A stretch of 64,000 nt of DNA from Rotaria sp. Silwood1. Lineage: Eukaryota; Rotifera; Eurotatoria; Philodinida; Philodinidae. Shown piece by piece: positions 1-12,200 of this stretch (positions within the stretch are counted from its first letter, which is position 1; every line of letters starts with the position of its first letter). The translations under genes and the position numbers were made by a program. The notes beneath the pieces are model-generated. The model saw nothing but the letters and a program-made list of their open reading frames with translations. It did no database searches and was not told the origin of the DNA. The DNA is taken from contig CAJNOP010000013.1 in NCBI GenBank assembly GCA_905250075.1, positions 2,791,871 through 2,855,870 on the forward strand, written 5' to 3'.

Positions 1-92
1 CGTAACCAATCGTCTGGTCTCGAAATAAGAAGAAAAGATTTGTTGAAGATTAAGATTTTCAACTTATTTTGCTTACTTTACTTAATCAAGCA

Positions 93-186
93 AGGGTGTG
101 GGTGGATGTGGGTGTGGGTGTAGATATCTACAAAAAGAAAATGACGCCAACAATCACACCAACAATCACACCCACACCCACACCCT
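93..186. repeat. Telomere-like hairpin element 1
   Basis: The left arm is G-rich, beginning AGGGTGTGGGTGG. The right arm is C-rich, ending CCCACACCCT. The arms flank a spacer containing GTAGATATCTAC and AAAAAGAAAA. The arms are imperfect reverse complements, so a single strand could fold back. The G-rich unit resembles the TGTGGG-type repeat reported for bdelloid telomeres (from memory). It is one of six fairly complete copies in the window with the same G-left, C-right order. Confidence 0.75.
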
Positions 187-190
187 AACG

Positions 191-500
191 GTTACGATAG
201 CCCTGTACTTTTCGTTACGACAGCCCTGTACTTTTCGTTACGACAGCCCTGTATTGTCACTCGTACTTTTAAGCTAAGTGCATTACGATAGCCCTGAATG
301 AGAAGTTACGATAACCCTGAAAAATTCTTTACGAAAGGTCTGTCATTGATGGCATTATTTTCTAAAATAGCACATATCAAACCACTAGTTACGATCACCC
401 TGTAAAATTCGTTACGAAACCTATGAAATTTTGTTACGAAAGGTCTGATTCTGCCGTTACGAAAGCTCTGTTACGGGCTTTCGTACTGTCAATTCGTTAC
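191..500. repeat. Degenerate GTTACGAYAGCCCTG minisatellite
   Basis: Three near-identical 23-bp units (GTTACGATAGCCCTGTACTT plus TTC) lie head to tail from 191. They are followed to about 500 by spaced, decaying copies of the core GTTACGA-AGSYCTG, with one inverted unit near 475. The array abuts hairpin element 1. No coding frame is visible in it. Confidence 0.8.
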
Positions 501-1513
501 GAAAGCCAGAAAACAAAAATCGTGACAAGTTGAAACGCTCCCCAAACAAAGATGGATTTGACACAAACACAAAGTGAGGACTACGCTAAAGTGATTATTT
601 AGCTTTGTAAAAATACAGTTTTGAACTTTTTCACAAAATTTACTTCATAATTGTTCAATCTTAGTCTAGAAAAAATGTTTGAGCATATAGTAGTGAACAA
701 AAGTGTTTGCCTGAGAGGATCGAACTCATTCTAGATGCTGAATGACTGAAAAAGACTGTATGCATATACTTCGTTTAAAGTGTAGGTCGCATACACAATT
801 CTCCGTCAATGGCTGAAATACAAAGAGGATTATGAGGGATGGTATCTATTATATTGCTTTTGAACCTTATAACGCCCTTCAAGTCCTTTAATCGTCTCTA
901 TCAGTGTGACGGTTGATACAGAGAAAAATAATCTGGTACCACGTTGAGACAAGAACACAATAGTAATATAGTGAACGAAGCTCACGCTCTTATAAAACCT
1001 ACTTGTACAATTGAATAGTAGTGCCTAGAAATTTCATAAAGAAACTACGTAGTGATGGCAAATGGCATAGTTATAGCTACCGTACTGGTAAGGCGCAGGT
1101 TTCAAAGACGCCAATATCCGAACTAATAAACTCATCTTTGAGGTAAAGAATTCCACACCCACACGAAAACATCAATGATTAATTATGTATTTGGTAAAAA
1201 CTAGCGTAACATTGATTATACAGTCCTTTTCAAGTTGAAAAATCTTAAAACAAACATAAGTGTGATCCATCATAGTTATCTTTGTACTAAAGCAATTGAA
1301 GCAGAATTGTTTGACTTCAACTCTTAACCAAGTACGTTCTCAAAAATTGTCAGACCTCCATCATTTATAATGGCCGAGATTCTCCTTTAAGATGAAGTTT
1401 TTGTTTGTCGGCTACTATATATTTGGGAAAAGCAAAATCCTAATTTTAACCATAACCCGTTGTCTTTTAGTTGCTGAAAAATGAGCGAATATAGCCACAA
1501 AATAGATTAGTAT
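501..1513. other. No gene recognised
   Basis: This is AT-rich sequence with no convincing reading frame, RNA gene or repeat. It was searched for the missing last WD repeat of the DCAF11-like gene, expected as a Trp-Asp-Gly exon on the minus strand, and none was found. Confidence 0.5.
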
Positions 1514-3484
1514 TCAAATGAAGAAAGCATTAAGAAAACTCACTGATGTTGATATAATATAATTTTCAAAAGGATGCCAAGCTACATCTCGTACACATTT
1601 ATCTCTTCCTGCACCATATTTATTATTTCGTATACGAAGACATCGTTCAATAGCACCGGTAAGAACATCATAGACTATAAAAAACAAAATATAAATTCAA
1701 AAGATTCATCACTATTTATCATTAAAAAAAAATTTACTAACTATATATACAACCATCAGATGATCCAGTAATAATATATCGTTGTCCTGTTGTAAATGAT
1801 GATGAAAAATAACAACGTATAAGTGTATAACCAATAGAATGTCCACGATATGTACATACACTTGGATCACCTGATATATCATGTCTTTGAACTTAAAAAA
1901 TAATGTTATTTGATTAAGTAAATAAATCATATTTTTGATTGTTTTTTTCTTACGTGTTTGTGGTTGTACACCAGCTCGATAATCCCAAACACGATTAATG
2001 GCATTTGATACAGTACGACTTTTTTGTATTGTTACATTATTAGCAAAACGACGCATATCCCATAATTTAATAGTTTGATCTTTAGAATTCGATATTAAAT
2101 ATCTTGAATCCATCTAATTAAATAGTAAAAGTAAAAGAATTTTCAACTAAAGAAAACATTTCAATAAATTCTTACACGACTATGTACAAAAGTTATTCCA
2201 CTTGTATGGCCAGCAAATATTCCAACTGGTTTAGGTTGAGATTCATTTAATGCTCGTCTATCCCAAACTAAAACAAGACCATCATCAGAACCACTAACAA
2301 CTAAAGAATTTGAATTATCAATAAAACGAACAGCATTAACATCATTTTGATGAGCTAAAACCTATTTTTGAGAGATATTTTAATTGATTTTTTTTTTCTC
2401 TTTTTTTTTAAATATTTACACGTAGTGTTCGTTTTTGTTTTTGAAGATCAAATATATATACACATGTATCATTTGCACCACAAATTATTTCTTTACCATC
2501 AACAGAATATTGTAAAGAAAATACTGAAAAATTATTTGAATGAGGTTGTAAATATAATGGTATAATATTTGGTGGACATTGATTTTCATCTAATTTTACC
2601 AAGTAAACTAAACAAAAGAAAAAGTTTATAATATTGTTTCTTTTGGTCTAATTGAAACTTACTGTTATGCGACCATGTTGAATAAGCAACACTATTTCGA
2701 TCCGGTGATAAAGCTGTATCCAATACAGACCAACCGACACCCTCAAGTTCAATTTCTGCTAGTCGATTAAATGTTCGTGATGAGGATGTATCATAAAGAC
2801 GAATACAATAATCTAACAAAAAAAAAGGAATCATTCATTCCAACATTAAATTATCTTCATTCAACAACCTTGACAAGCACTGATAAAACGTTGTCCATCA
2901 TCGGAAAATTGACCACAAAATGTTGGTTTTGTCATAGAAGCGACTACTTCGCCTTGTTCAGGCAATAATCCGAAAAACGAATAAACAAAGAGAAAAATAT
3001 CAATCATTTACAATATAAATACCTATTCATTAAACGATATCGTGCTTCAGGATATCGATGAAAATTAATTAAACCAATTTCACGCTAAATTTTTTTTAAT
3101 AAGCGAAAAATAAATTCAAAAATATATTTATTTCTTTTTTTTTTACTTGTTTTAAAATCGATATAGAATTTTTCATACCAGAAAACTTTTTTGAATTCGT
3201 TTGATGTGAACATTTTATTGGTTGAGCATATGAAGCATGAAGATCTTGTAATGCTTCGAGCTAAATCCAAAAAAAAAACCAAGAAATTAAATTTTTAAAA
3301 GAAACAAAAATTAAAAATTTACTATTTTACTTGGTCCTCATTCTTTTTTTCAACATGTTCTTCATCTTGTTCTGGAAATACTAATGGTTCTAGATCATTA
3401 AAAAAAAATTTTAATTTTATATTAAAAACAAAAAAACACTAATTTTTTACCTTCAGAAAACAAAGTAGCAAATATTCTATGCAT
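1514..3484 (-). CDS. DCAF11: DCAF11-like WD40 protein (WDR23), substrate receptor for CUL4-DDB1; C-terminus short or incomplete
   Basis: This is a WD40 beta-propeller protein. In animals DCAF11 presents substrates to the CUL4-DDB1 ubiquitin ligase. About ten minus-strand exons are seen: 3484-3451 (start MHRIFATLFSEG), 3389-3331, 3260-3147, 3084-3023, near 2970-2875, 2812-2665, 2602-2425, 2361-2178, 2113-1960 and 1895-1560. Diagnostic stretches are VGWSVLD, ICGANDTCVYIFD, SGSDDGLVLVWDRR, YLISNSKDQTIKLWD, YRGHSIGYTLIRC and CVRDVAWHPFE, in the order of vertebrate DCAF11. Two oddities stand out. No AG acceptor is visible before the exon starting LLPEQGEVVA (near 2977). The last WD repeat stops after HPFENYIISTS: a GTGAGT donor follows but no downstream exon was found, and read-through reaches a TGA at 1514. 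The family call is firm; an intact protein is not. It is divergent from RPS6 across about 265 bp. Confidence 0.85.
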
Positions 3485-3749
3485 ACTAAAAAATACTTAT
3501 ATCAACATTTTTTTCATTCGTTCGACGTTTTCATTAATGACTATATGCGACATCTAAACTAAACTCATACCTTCAGCCAGTCCTCTCTTCTTATTTTATC
3601 ATTGAAATATATGATTGGTTTCATAGTTTATCGAAGGTTTTGTTTTCTTATTCGTCTTCTTATACATTCATTTTATTGTCTAGTTTATTTAAAACTAAAT
3701 AAATTTCTATTTCTCCTTATTTTTTTTACATATTTATAGATATACAATC
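3485..3749. promoter_or_regulatory. Divergent promoter region between DCAF11-like gene and RPS6
   Basis: About 265 bp separate two divergent start codons, so both promoters should lie here. The stretch just before the RPS6 ATG (T-rich run, then ACATATTTATAG) has the form of a splice acceptor, consistent with a 5'-UTR intron or spliced-leader addition. No TATA box is claimed. Confidence 0.45.
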
Positions 3750-4525
3750 ATGAAGCTTAACATTGCTTATCCAGTAACAGGTTGTCAAAAATTAATCGAT
3801 ATTGATGATGATCGTAAACTACGGCCATTCATGGAAAAACGCATTGCTCAAGAAGTTGATGCTGCTTGTTTAGGTAATGAATGGAAAGGTTATACATTAC
3901 GTATAACAGGTGGAAATGACAAACAAGGTTTTCCAATGATGCAAGGTGTTTTAACAAATCAACGTGTACGTTTATTACTTGATAAACGTCATAAATGTTA
4001 TCGTCAACGACGAAAAGGTGAACGTAAACGTAAATCTGTTCGTGGTTGTATTGTTGATGGAAATTTATCAGTATTAGCTTGTGTTATAACTAAACGTGGT
4101 GAACAAGATATTGATGGTTTAACAAATAAAACAATTCCACGACGTCTTGGACCAAAACGTGCAAATCATATTCGTAAATTATTTAATTTAAGTAAAGAAG
4201 ATGATGTTAGAAAATATGTTGTTAAAAGACCATTAACAAAAGAAAGTAAAAAACCACGTGTTAAAGCACCGAAAATTCAACGTTTAATTACACCACGACG
4301 TATTCAACGTAAAAGACATATGTTATCATTGAAAAAACGACGAGCTGAAAAACAACGTGTTCTTCAAAATGAGTAAATTATTTTATTTAGATTTAATTCA
4401 TTATTTATTTTGTTTTTGTTAGATTTGCTAAATTACTTCAACAATATGCTAAAGAAAAACGTGAACGTAAACGTAGTGAATCAAAACGTCGTTCATCATC
4501 ACGATTATCGGAATCAAAAGCATAA
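3750..4525 (+). CDS. RPS6: 40S ribosomal protein S6
   Basis: This is a small-subunit ribosomal protein. Exon 1 (3750-4372) begins [19 protein letters not shown] and carries the S6e core with [29 protein letters not shown] and the basic stretch [19 protein letters not shown]. It ends at a GTAAAT donor. A 50-bp intron leads to exon 2 (4423-4525), which encodes [17 protein letters not shown] and a Ser-rich tail [15 protein letters not shown]. That tail is the region whose Arg-Arg-x-Ser-Ser serines are phosphorylated by S6 kinase in animals. The spliced length is 241 aa against about 249 in human. Phase across the junction is exact (GA|A, Glu). The 3' UTR carries AATAAA-like motifs from about 4580. 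Confidence 0.97.
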
Positions 4526-4778
4526 AAAAAAAAGAGAGAAAAAAGAACGAAATTTTCTTGAATGACAACTATTGAATTTTAAAAATAAAAATAAAGCAAA
4601 AAAAAAGAAATTGTTTTAGTTGTCATTTGATGTCATCATTAGTTTGTTTTCATTTTCTGTTGAATTATATTTCATAACAAATAAATAAACATCCGATTGA
4701 ATATGATGACAAAAAGAAAGAATAAATATATTTTTGAGCTTATTTATTTGTTATTTTAGATTTAGATTAAAGTTAAAT
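4526..4778. promoter_or_regulatory. RPS6 3' flank and COMMD4 5' region
   Basis: Holds the RPS6 3' UTR with A-rich, AATAAA-like stretches. It then holds a splice-acceptor-like TTATTTTAG at 4751-4759, just upstream of the COMMD4 ATG. About 250 bp separate the two genes, short enough that polycistronic transcription with trans-splicing is possible, though nothing proves it. Confidence 0.4.
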
Positions 4779-7700
4779 ATGGTAAGTATAAATAAAAATT
4801 GAAAACAACTTCTTTTTATAATAACTTTTCATAAAATAAGAAATGTGTCGTATGTAATAATTCAATGTCAATTGATTGATTTGATTATTAGCTCATTATT
4901 TTGATTGATGTCAGTTATTAAGCTATTATATAGCTACACGGCATTCATCTTTTCCGACTTAAGATTTTTCTCGATAAAAATGATAGATATAAAGAAAAGA
5001 ATATAATTATATTATGACATTATTGAAATCAAGCGATTCATAGGTTCATAGCGAGCATATTTCTGAACTTTTGTATCACAAATCGTTCGTATTTGTTTTG
5101 TGATAAAATCTGATTAATTTTTAGTGTAGTTTTTTTTTATAGGAATCATATTTTTTCTTGATACAAAATACAATCAATCAATCAGTTTCATTTATGAATT
5201 AGATATACAGAATGGACTATGAATAACACTATACTAGAAAAACTAAAATAAATTTGCTTTGATTCATTACAATGGGCTGATTTTTTCATTTTATGACAAA
5301 ATTTTTTTGTCATACAAATAATATCAACAAATACTACTGTTATGCACGAATGTTGACTTCAGTAAAGAAATTTGAGCTATTGCCAAATAAGAAAAGTGTA
5401 TGCATGACACTTTGAGATAATTTTTCAGTCGTCCACCGAAGAAAATAAATAGAAGAAATCAGAATGAATTTTACGAATGTTCTTACACAGATGTATATAG
5501 AATAAATTTTTTCAGAATTAGTCATTTTAAATGTTGAAATTCCTCTTCAATAAATAAAACGCACAAATGAAATCTATTAGCCATTAAATCGCCAACTTTC
5601 TTGCAAAAACCAATGTTTCATGATCGGAGAGCACTCTATGTCGGTGACTTATACTGCCAGTATTTTAATATATACACCAACAAAGTATATCCTTAGCCTT
5701 ATATAAAAATTCAAAATATTACAACCGTTGACTTTAAAGCTAACTAATCCTGAAAATTTCCTGTAAGCATATCACTCTCATATCATTCATAAAGCTTGCT
5801 TTGATTTCTTCGTTTTGTTTTCGTGGATAACAACTGAAAATTATGTTTGATGTTCGGATACATTTCTGAATTTCTAGACAAATAGATGTATCAATGAATA
5901 TTTCCAGAAATGTAACTTTCAGTATGGAAAATTTAACACAAAAACATGCAGTTATATTTAAGTTTTAAAGTCTTCAAAAAAAGTTGCTCAAGAATATTTT
6001 AGACATCACACGAAAACTATTGAATATCAATGTCATGAATAATTTAAGAAACTCGAAAAATCTAGAAGAAGCCCATGTTTTACAGCCTCAACCGTGATAA
6101 TCATTAAATCATGTTTGATAAAATAGACATAATACTCATATGAAAATTTTAGCGAACTAAGCTAGATTAAGATAACTTTATTTATAATTTTTAAGCCCAA
6201 TCAGTGATTGGAAGCGCACATTTTTAACTATTCATACGTGTTAAGAAGATAATTAAGCCCTTATGAGTGGCTTTAAATGTGTATTTACTTCACGGAAATT
6301 TTCACGGAAATGCTAGCATTGAATATATTAATTGATCATTTTTGCGTATGCGTGTCTCCAGCCTTAAATTATCATAGAAGAGAATCTCTATTGTCTAAAA
6401 TCTCGAGCACGAATACATACTCGAACTTGCTCAATTCTGTTTAAGATGAGTATTTTTTTTATACTATTCGTACGAAACAAAAGCTATGAAATCATCAAAG
6501 AGAAGATTTTTCTATTCTTTTTATCGTAGTTTTATTTATCGGTCACCCTTTATAACAATCTGCAGAATAAGAATAGCTTTTTTTGTACTTTTAGCAAGCT
6601 ATTTCTCGTACGACTAAAAACGGTAACACTAGAATTATTTTCTTTTGAACAACTTTTATTTTTCTCTTTTGCTAAAATAGTCAGCTATTTTACTATGCAC
6701 TATATGTAATTGACAGTATTTTCTCATATTTTAATCATTAGAAAAGGGCATTAGTTAACTGAAAGTAACATTTCCACATTGAAATAAAAGAAAAACCTGA
6801 GTGTTTTACGTAAGTATATCTTACAGAAACTTATTCACAAAGTCCTTCATCTATAAGTATCCGTTCTAGTGTCACCAAAGATGAATGCGATTCATTCTCA
6901 GCTTCTCAAAATTAACGGTTGCTTTTAGGTGGTAGTTATATTGATGTAGTTTAGAGTAGCATATAGACATATAAAGCAACACAGAGGAACAAAAGGAAAA
7001 TATTTCAGAAGTTAATAGAGTAGAAAAAAGTAATTACATTATGATCAATGAAATAGAATTCTTTATGATATGAACATGTCTTTCTTATGAACAGAAATAA
7101 AATAAACGTATATAACTATTTATATTATATTTGCACAATGACTCTTGCTTTTCTTATAAAAGGCAACGAGTTGGTTGTTAGATTTCTTATTTTTAATTTC
7201 AAGTAAATAAAAAAAAAACTTCCAACAGCGTCTATTAAAATGCAGATATCATTGTAGCTTTAGTCTTCATTGATTTTCAGTTTTTAATTCTAATAACTAG
7301 ATATAATCTCGATTAAAAGGTAACAATATCTGAATTCATTCAATAATTCGCGGGCATTCTTCTGTTCGGCAGCAGTTTAGATCATAGAAGTTTAGAATAA
7401 GACGAATGAATTGCATTAAAAGACAAAATATTTTTCGGTATATTGAAAGAGATTTTATTTAATTCATTAAATTTTTTAGCGATTTCGTTTTTGTGGTGGT
7501 GAAGATTGTGCTGATTGGATATTGGCAGAAATATTTACATTATCAAAATTAGTAAAGTTATTTTTATATATTTTTACTAAATCGTAGGGATTTTTCTTTT
7601 TCTTTTTAGAGTTCAGTTAAATTAAAATTATTATGTCAACAAGTAATGCAAGCAATTTTAACGGATAATTTAAATGTAAAATTTGAAATTAGATTTTAAT

Positions 7701-9146
7701 TTTCATCATTTGTTTTTTTTTCGTGCTTTCTTTTTAGTTCAGTGAAGCTCAAAAATTAGTTGGCGATAAATTCGGTACGAATATTAAAACTTTCTTTTTG
7801 TGATAATTTTTGTATGATTATTAAAATTAGAAAGTGGTGATTTGAAAGCATCGATACGTGCTTTGCAATATATTCTTACTATGTCAGCAAAACATTCCGT
7901 TGATGGGCAATCATTATTAAATGAACTTATACAACTTGGTCTTCCTAAAGGTTTTTAATAATATTCATTTCAATATTTAGTTTTGTTTGTATTTTTAAGA
8001 ACATGCCAATGCTTTAGTGAAAGTATATGATGAAAATTTTGAAAAATTAATCGATAAATTACGATCATCTGTTATGCGATGTAAGTTTTCATTTTAATAT
8101 CTTTTCTACATTCAATTCTTTTGATCTCGGTCTTGGTAAAGGCGGCTACAAGTTTTTCGATTATTTTTGACTACAGAACAGGATATATGTAGATTTCTGG
8201 AGAGAGAGACTTCCTCTATTAATATTCATTTTATCATATTCTACCGCATAGTGATGTCACATGTCGATATGTCAACAGTATGTAGTAGAACTTGATAATT
8301 GATGCATTTTTAGATAAAGGAAGTATTACCATACAAGCTGACACATATTCCATTTTGTAGTCCAAACCTTATTGGAGTTTTGATTTAGTACCAATCTACA
8401 GAAAGTTATTTTGGAATTTATGCAAATTACATGTAAAAAAAGTTCTTCAATACGTGTTTGTTAATTGCTTTAGCCAATCCTTTTTGGATCATTTTTCTTC
8501 AACTATAATCTTTAGTTCCGTTTAGAATGATATGTTTTGCTCAGGGTTTCACATATCCCTTGTTTTTACTAAAGAGCTAATTTCTATGATAAAATATTGC
8601 GGATTGAAAAACTACTTTTAAAAACCTGTTAGAAAAGTAAATAGAATGCTTGGTACGGTAAAGTTTGCTGTATAAAACTAAGCCATTAGCAACAATTTCG
8701 CAGATTACAATCAGACTACAAAATAGTATTTTGTGCAACGTAAAGAAAATGTTAAACCCATATTCGGAAAGAGCGAAATATTGAGATTCTAGTCAGTTTT
8801 CTTTAAGTAAAATGAATATTTTGCAGTATAGATTATATTAAACTTTTGTGTTTTTTTTGTTTTATTTTGTAGTGACGAAAATGAATGATATTCAATGGAA
8901 TTTATTTGATATACAAACAACTAATAATTTACATGATATGCATTTACCTGTTGTAACAATGAATTTAAATTATAATGATAATATAGAGAATCAATCGAAA
9001 TCAATTTCATTTTCCATGAATCCAGAACAATTTGCTGTTTTATTAGCTGGTAAAATTTTTATTTGAGAAGAAGAAAATATTTCTTATTTATCCATTTAGA
9101 TTTACAAGCTGCACGAGATTTAATAAAAACTTATTCGAAATCTTGA
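4779..9146 (+). CDS. COMMD4: COMM domain-containing protein 4
   Basis: COMMD4 is a subunit of the Commander complex, which works with retromer-like coats in endosomal recycling. Exons: 4779-4781 (only the ATG, then GTAAGT), 7480-7551, 7610-7675, 7738-7774, 7831-7950, 8000-8080, 8873-9049 and 9100-9146. The sum is 603 nt, 200 aa, essentially the human length (199), and every junction keeps phase. Recognisable stretches are [49 protein letters not shown] and, in the C-terminal COMM domain, [18 protein letters not shown]. The start exon is inferred: the body begins RFRF in phase 0 after an acceptor, and ATG|GTAAGT at 4779 sits behind an acceptor-like TTTTAG. This gives a 2.7-kb first intron; the other large one is 792 bp. 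The TXNDC11 ATG lies 137 bp downstream. Confidence 0.9.
4782..7479 (+). other. COMMD4 first intron (inferred), no other gene seen
   Basis: About 2.7 kb of AT-rich DNA begins GTAAGT and ends ATTTTTTAG. No coding frame, RNA gene or clear transposon was recognised. If the ATG-only exon at 4779 is wrong, this stretch is simply intergenic. Confidence 0.55.
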
Positions 9147-9282
9147 TATATTTAATTTTGTGTTTTTTTTTTTATTATATTTGATTTTTTTTTTGAAAAG
9201 AAGAAATATTAGAAACTATGTGATTGAATATTTTTTGTATCTTTTTTCTGTTTTTTTTTTTTTATTCTTGATTGAAAATAGA

Positions 9283-12200
9283 ATGTGCAATAATGTGATT
9301 ATTTTATTATTCTTCTTATTATTATTAACAGAATCCAGTGAAACTTTTCGGTAGGTTAAGAATAATAATAATAATAATCGATAAAATAAACTGTTCTTTT
9401 TTTATTTCTTTTATATGTGTTTAAAAGACTTTTTTCTTCGGATACTGGAACATACAAAGAAGCACGTCCATTTTTTATTTCATCAAAAAATCTTATTAAT
9501 GACTATTTTGATGGAAATTTGGCACCTGTTTTTCAAACAATCAATTCTCATACATTTGTTTTTGTTATGTACTATGCACGTATGTATTGTATGAGTAAAT
9601 AAAAGCATAATATGTATGATGAAAAATAATCAAACTACTAATAACACCATTGTGCAACACTATAGGATCATAATCTTTATTCAATCTTCGTTACACTTTT
9701 TTGTATCTACTCTACTAGCGGTGAATAAATTGAAGAATGCCCAATGATATTCATCTCTTTGTAGACAACATCGTGATATATTATAGATGATTATTTATCA
9801 GCAGATCTTGTACTATTTACAAGAGAATGTTTTTAATTGATCAATCACTTTCTCATCAAAAGCTATCGAATTAATACTAATTCCGAATATGTTCATAAGA
9901 AGTTTTGGATCTACTTAGACTATACGGCAAATCGAATTGTTTGTGAGAAATCAATTCTTTCTGTTTTTCAAAAATGAGTTTGAAATAAAATAACTAAATT
10001 TTCTACACTAGAACATCGTTTCAAACACAAAAAACTACAGTTTCCTGAGCAATTTGATATATTTTATAATTTAGACGGGCCAACAAAAAGAAGATTTTGA
10101 TGAAAACTGTGTTAGTCTAAAAACAAAACAGTAAACGAAGACCTAGAGGAGATTTCACATGTTCATATTCTATATCAACATAGTCGATGGCTTTCAATCC
10201 ACTAGCTTTTGGTGAGAAGGCGATTGATTAGCTGGAATGGTTGTCTCCTTAGATCCATTTTATGTCCAACTAGGTCGTTCTTTATCTGACGGTATAAGAA
10301 AATAGGAGATTAGCTAGTAAAATATTAAGTTTGAATCTTGACAAAGAAAAACCAAAGTAATAATTCTAGTACGCAATGTTAGCGTCATAGACCCTATTTA
10401 TAGACAAACTATCAACATAAATGTTATAATTTAATTTTGTATTAATTTTCTAGCTCCTAGCTGTAGTCTTAATAGAATTGAGTCTGGACTCGATAATACA
10501 ATTGAGGTGATACCCTCAAGAGAATATCGAAGAGAATGCTATTGTTAGTTGAGTTATCAACATTTTTCTAACGAGGGAAAATCTGCAAGTATAATGTGTT
10601 GTTTTGAATTGAATATTTATTAGTTTGAAGAGCTTGATGAAGCTAGAAGAAACGTAAAAGGGTTCGTTTCCATACTCTATTATTGTCGAGTTAGAGACAT
10701 TTTTACCCAGTTTTTGGTATCTGTTAAGGCATCCGTGAAATAATTGAAGTACCAAAATTGTCATTTGAAATGGCTCTTATGATTGTTTGAATTTCCTGAT
10801 ACTTTCAGCCTACAAGAAATCTTTTCTTATTGAAATATTGAATGTTGAAGACGCTCGCTTTGTGAACTTGTCCTTATGAAATATGATTGTTTTTTAGATA
10901 TCCAATCTCTTAAGAACGAAGCATCTATTTGAGCTGAAATCTTTAGAATATTCTAACGATCATGAGAACTATTTATTGATGAAATTTCGTGATTCCACTT
11001 ATTCTTCTATACATTGTTAGAGGCAAAAGAACTTTTTGGCTTCTTCTAGCCTTTTCAAGCTCTAGAAACTAGCATATATCCGATCTAAAATGACATGTCA
11101 AACTTGGGAATCTTCTCTTGTAAGACTTTTAGAAAAGCCAATTGCTTTTATTACGTTAAACTTGAAACGGTTTAAAAAACAATTAATATTTACATCATCA
11201 ATATAATATGAGTTTGACTTAATTTCGAAAATGATAAGGCTTTACCCAATAGAATTGTATTCGACAAAAACTTGACCTATTTATCACACAAATCTCCATT
11301 CGCCAAGAATTTCAAACTATTCGAATACTACTTACGACTATTTTTCTTTTTTGTATCACAGATTTTATGTTTTTCAAATTAAGTTTTATTCATCATATTG
11401 TAATTTATTTAATTGTATTATGTTTTCTTTTCTTAAATAGATTTCTGTGGTATTAGTCGACGAATGCGTGAACCATTTGAGAAAGCAGCTGCTTTCTATC
11501 GAGAACGTATTCCACATGGTAATATTACATTAGATAAATTTCATGTAAGTTTATAATTAAATAATGTTGAATAAATTTTTATTTTGTCTCTGTTAAGGTT
11601 AAATTTGTTGCAGTTGATTGTTTTTACCATGCTGGTCAATGTCGAAAATCTTATAAACTTGAATATTATCCTCATATGTATTTATATGTAAAAGGTACAC
11701 GAGGTTATCAATATTTTGGACCAACTATAACATCAAATCTTATTGAATTTATTGAAAAAATTCGAATGCCTATAATAAGACTAACAAATGTAGATGAATT
11801 TTTTGATTTTATTGTTCAACATGAAGTAATAGAAAATGATTTGATATTGAAAATATTTATTTTGACTGTGTTTTTAGTCCAATGTTTTAGCTCATTTTGA
11901 TTTTTCTAATAATTTACAAAGACAATATTATTCATTTTTTGTTCAAGCAGCTCTTAAACATATTGAATATGGTATATGATTGATTTTGTTTAATAACGAA
12001 TGATCGAAAAATTTTTAGACAAATTGTTTGTTCACTTTTGACTCACTAGAAAATATTTGTTATGTTCGTGTGAAATTTGCATCAAATATCATATTCTCAT
12101 AACTTATGTCTTCTAAAAGGCTATATGAAAGTTATTGAGTAACAATTACCTCAATATTTGTTGTTATAGTTTCGATAGTAAAATTAGTTCTTTTTTCATA

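Noticed and set aside
93..186. CRISPR-like array at the hairpins
   Set aside because: There are no regularly spaced identical repeats with unique spacers; these are two opposed low-complexity arms.
700..780. GAGGATCGAACTC, resembling a tRNA T-arm
   Set aside because: No matching acceptor, D or anticodon arms could be folded around it on either strand.
10516..10764. 82-codon minus-strand frame in TXNDC11 intron 2
   Set aside because: No domain, no splice context, and it lies inside an intron of a well-supported gene on the other strand.
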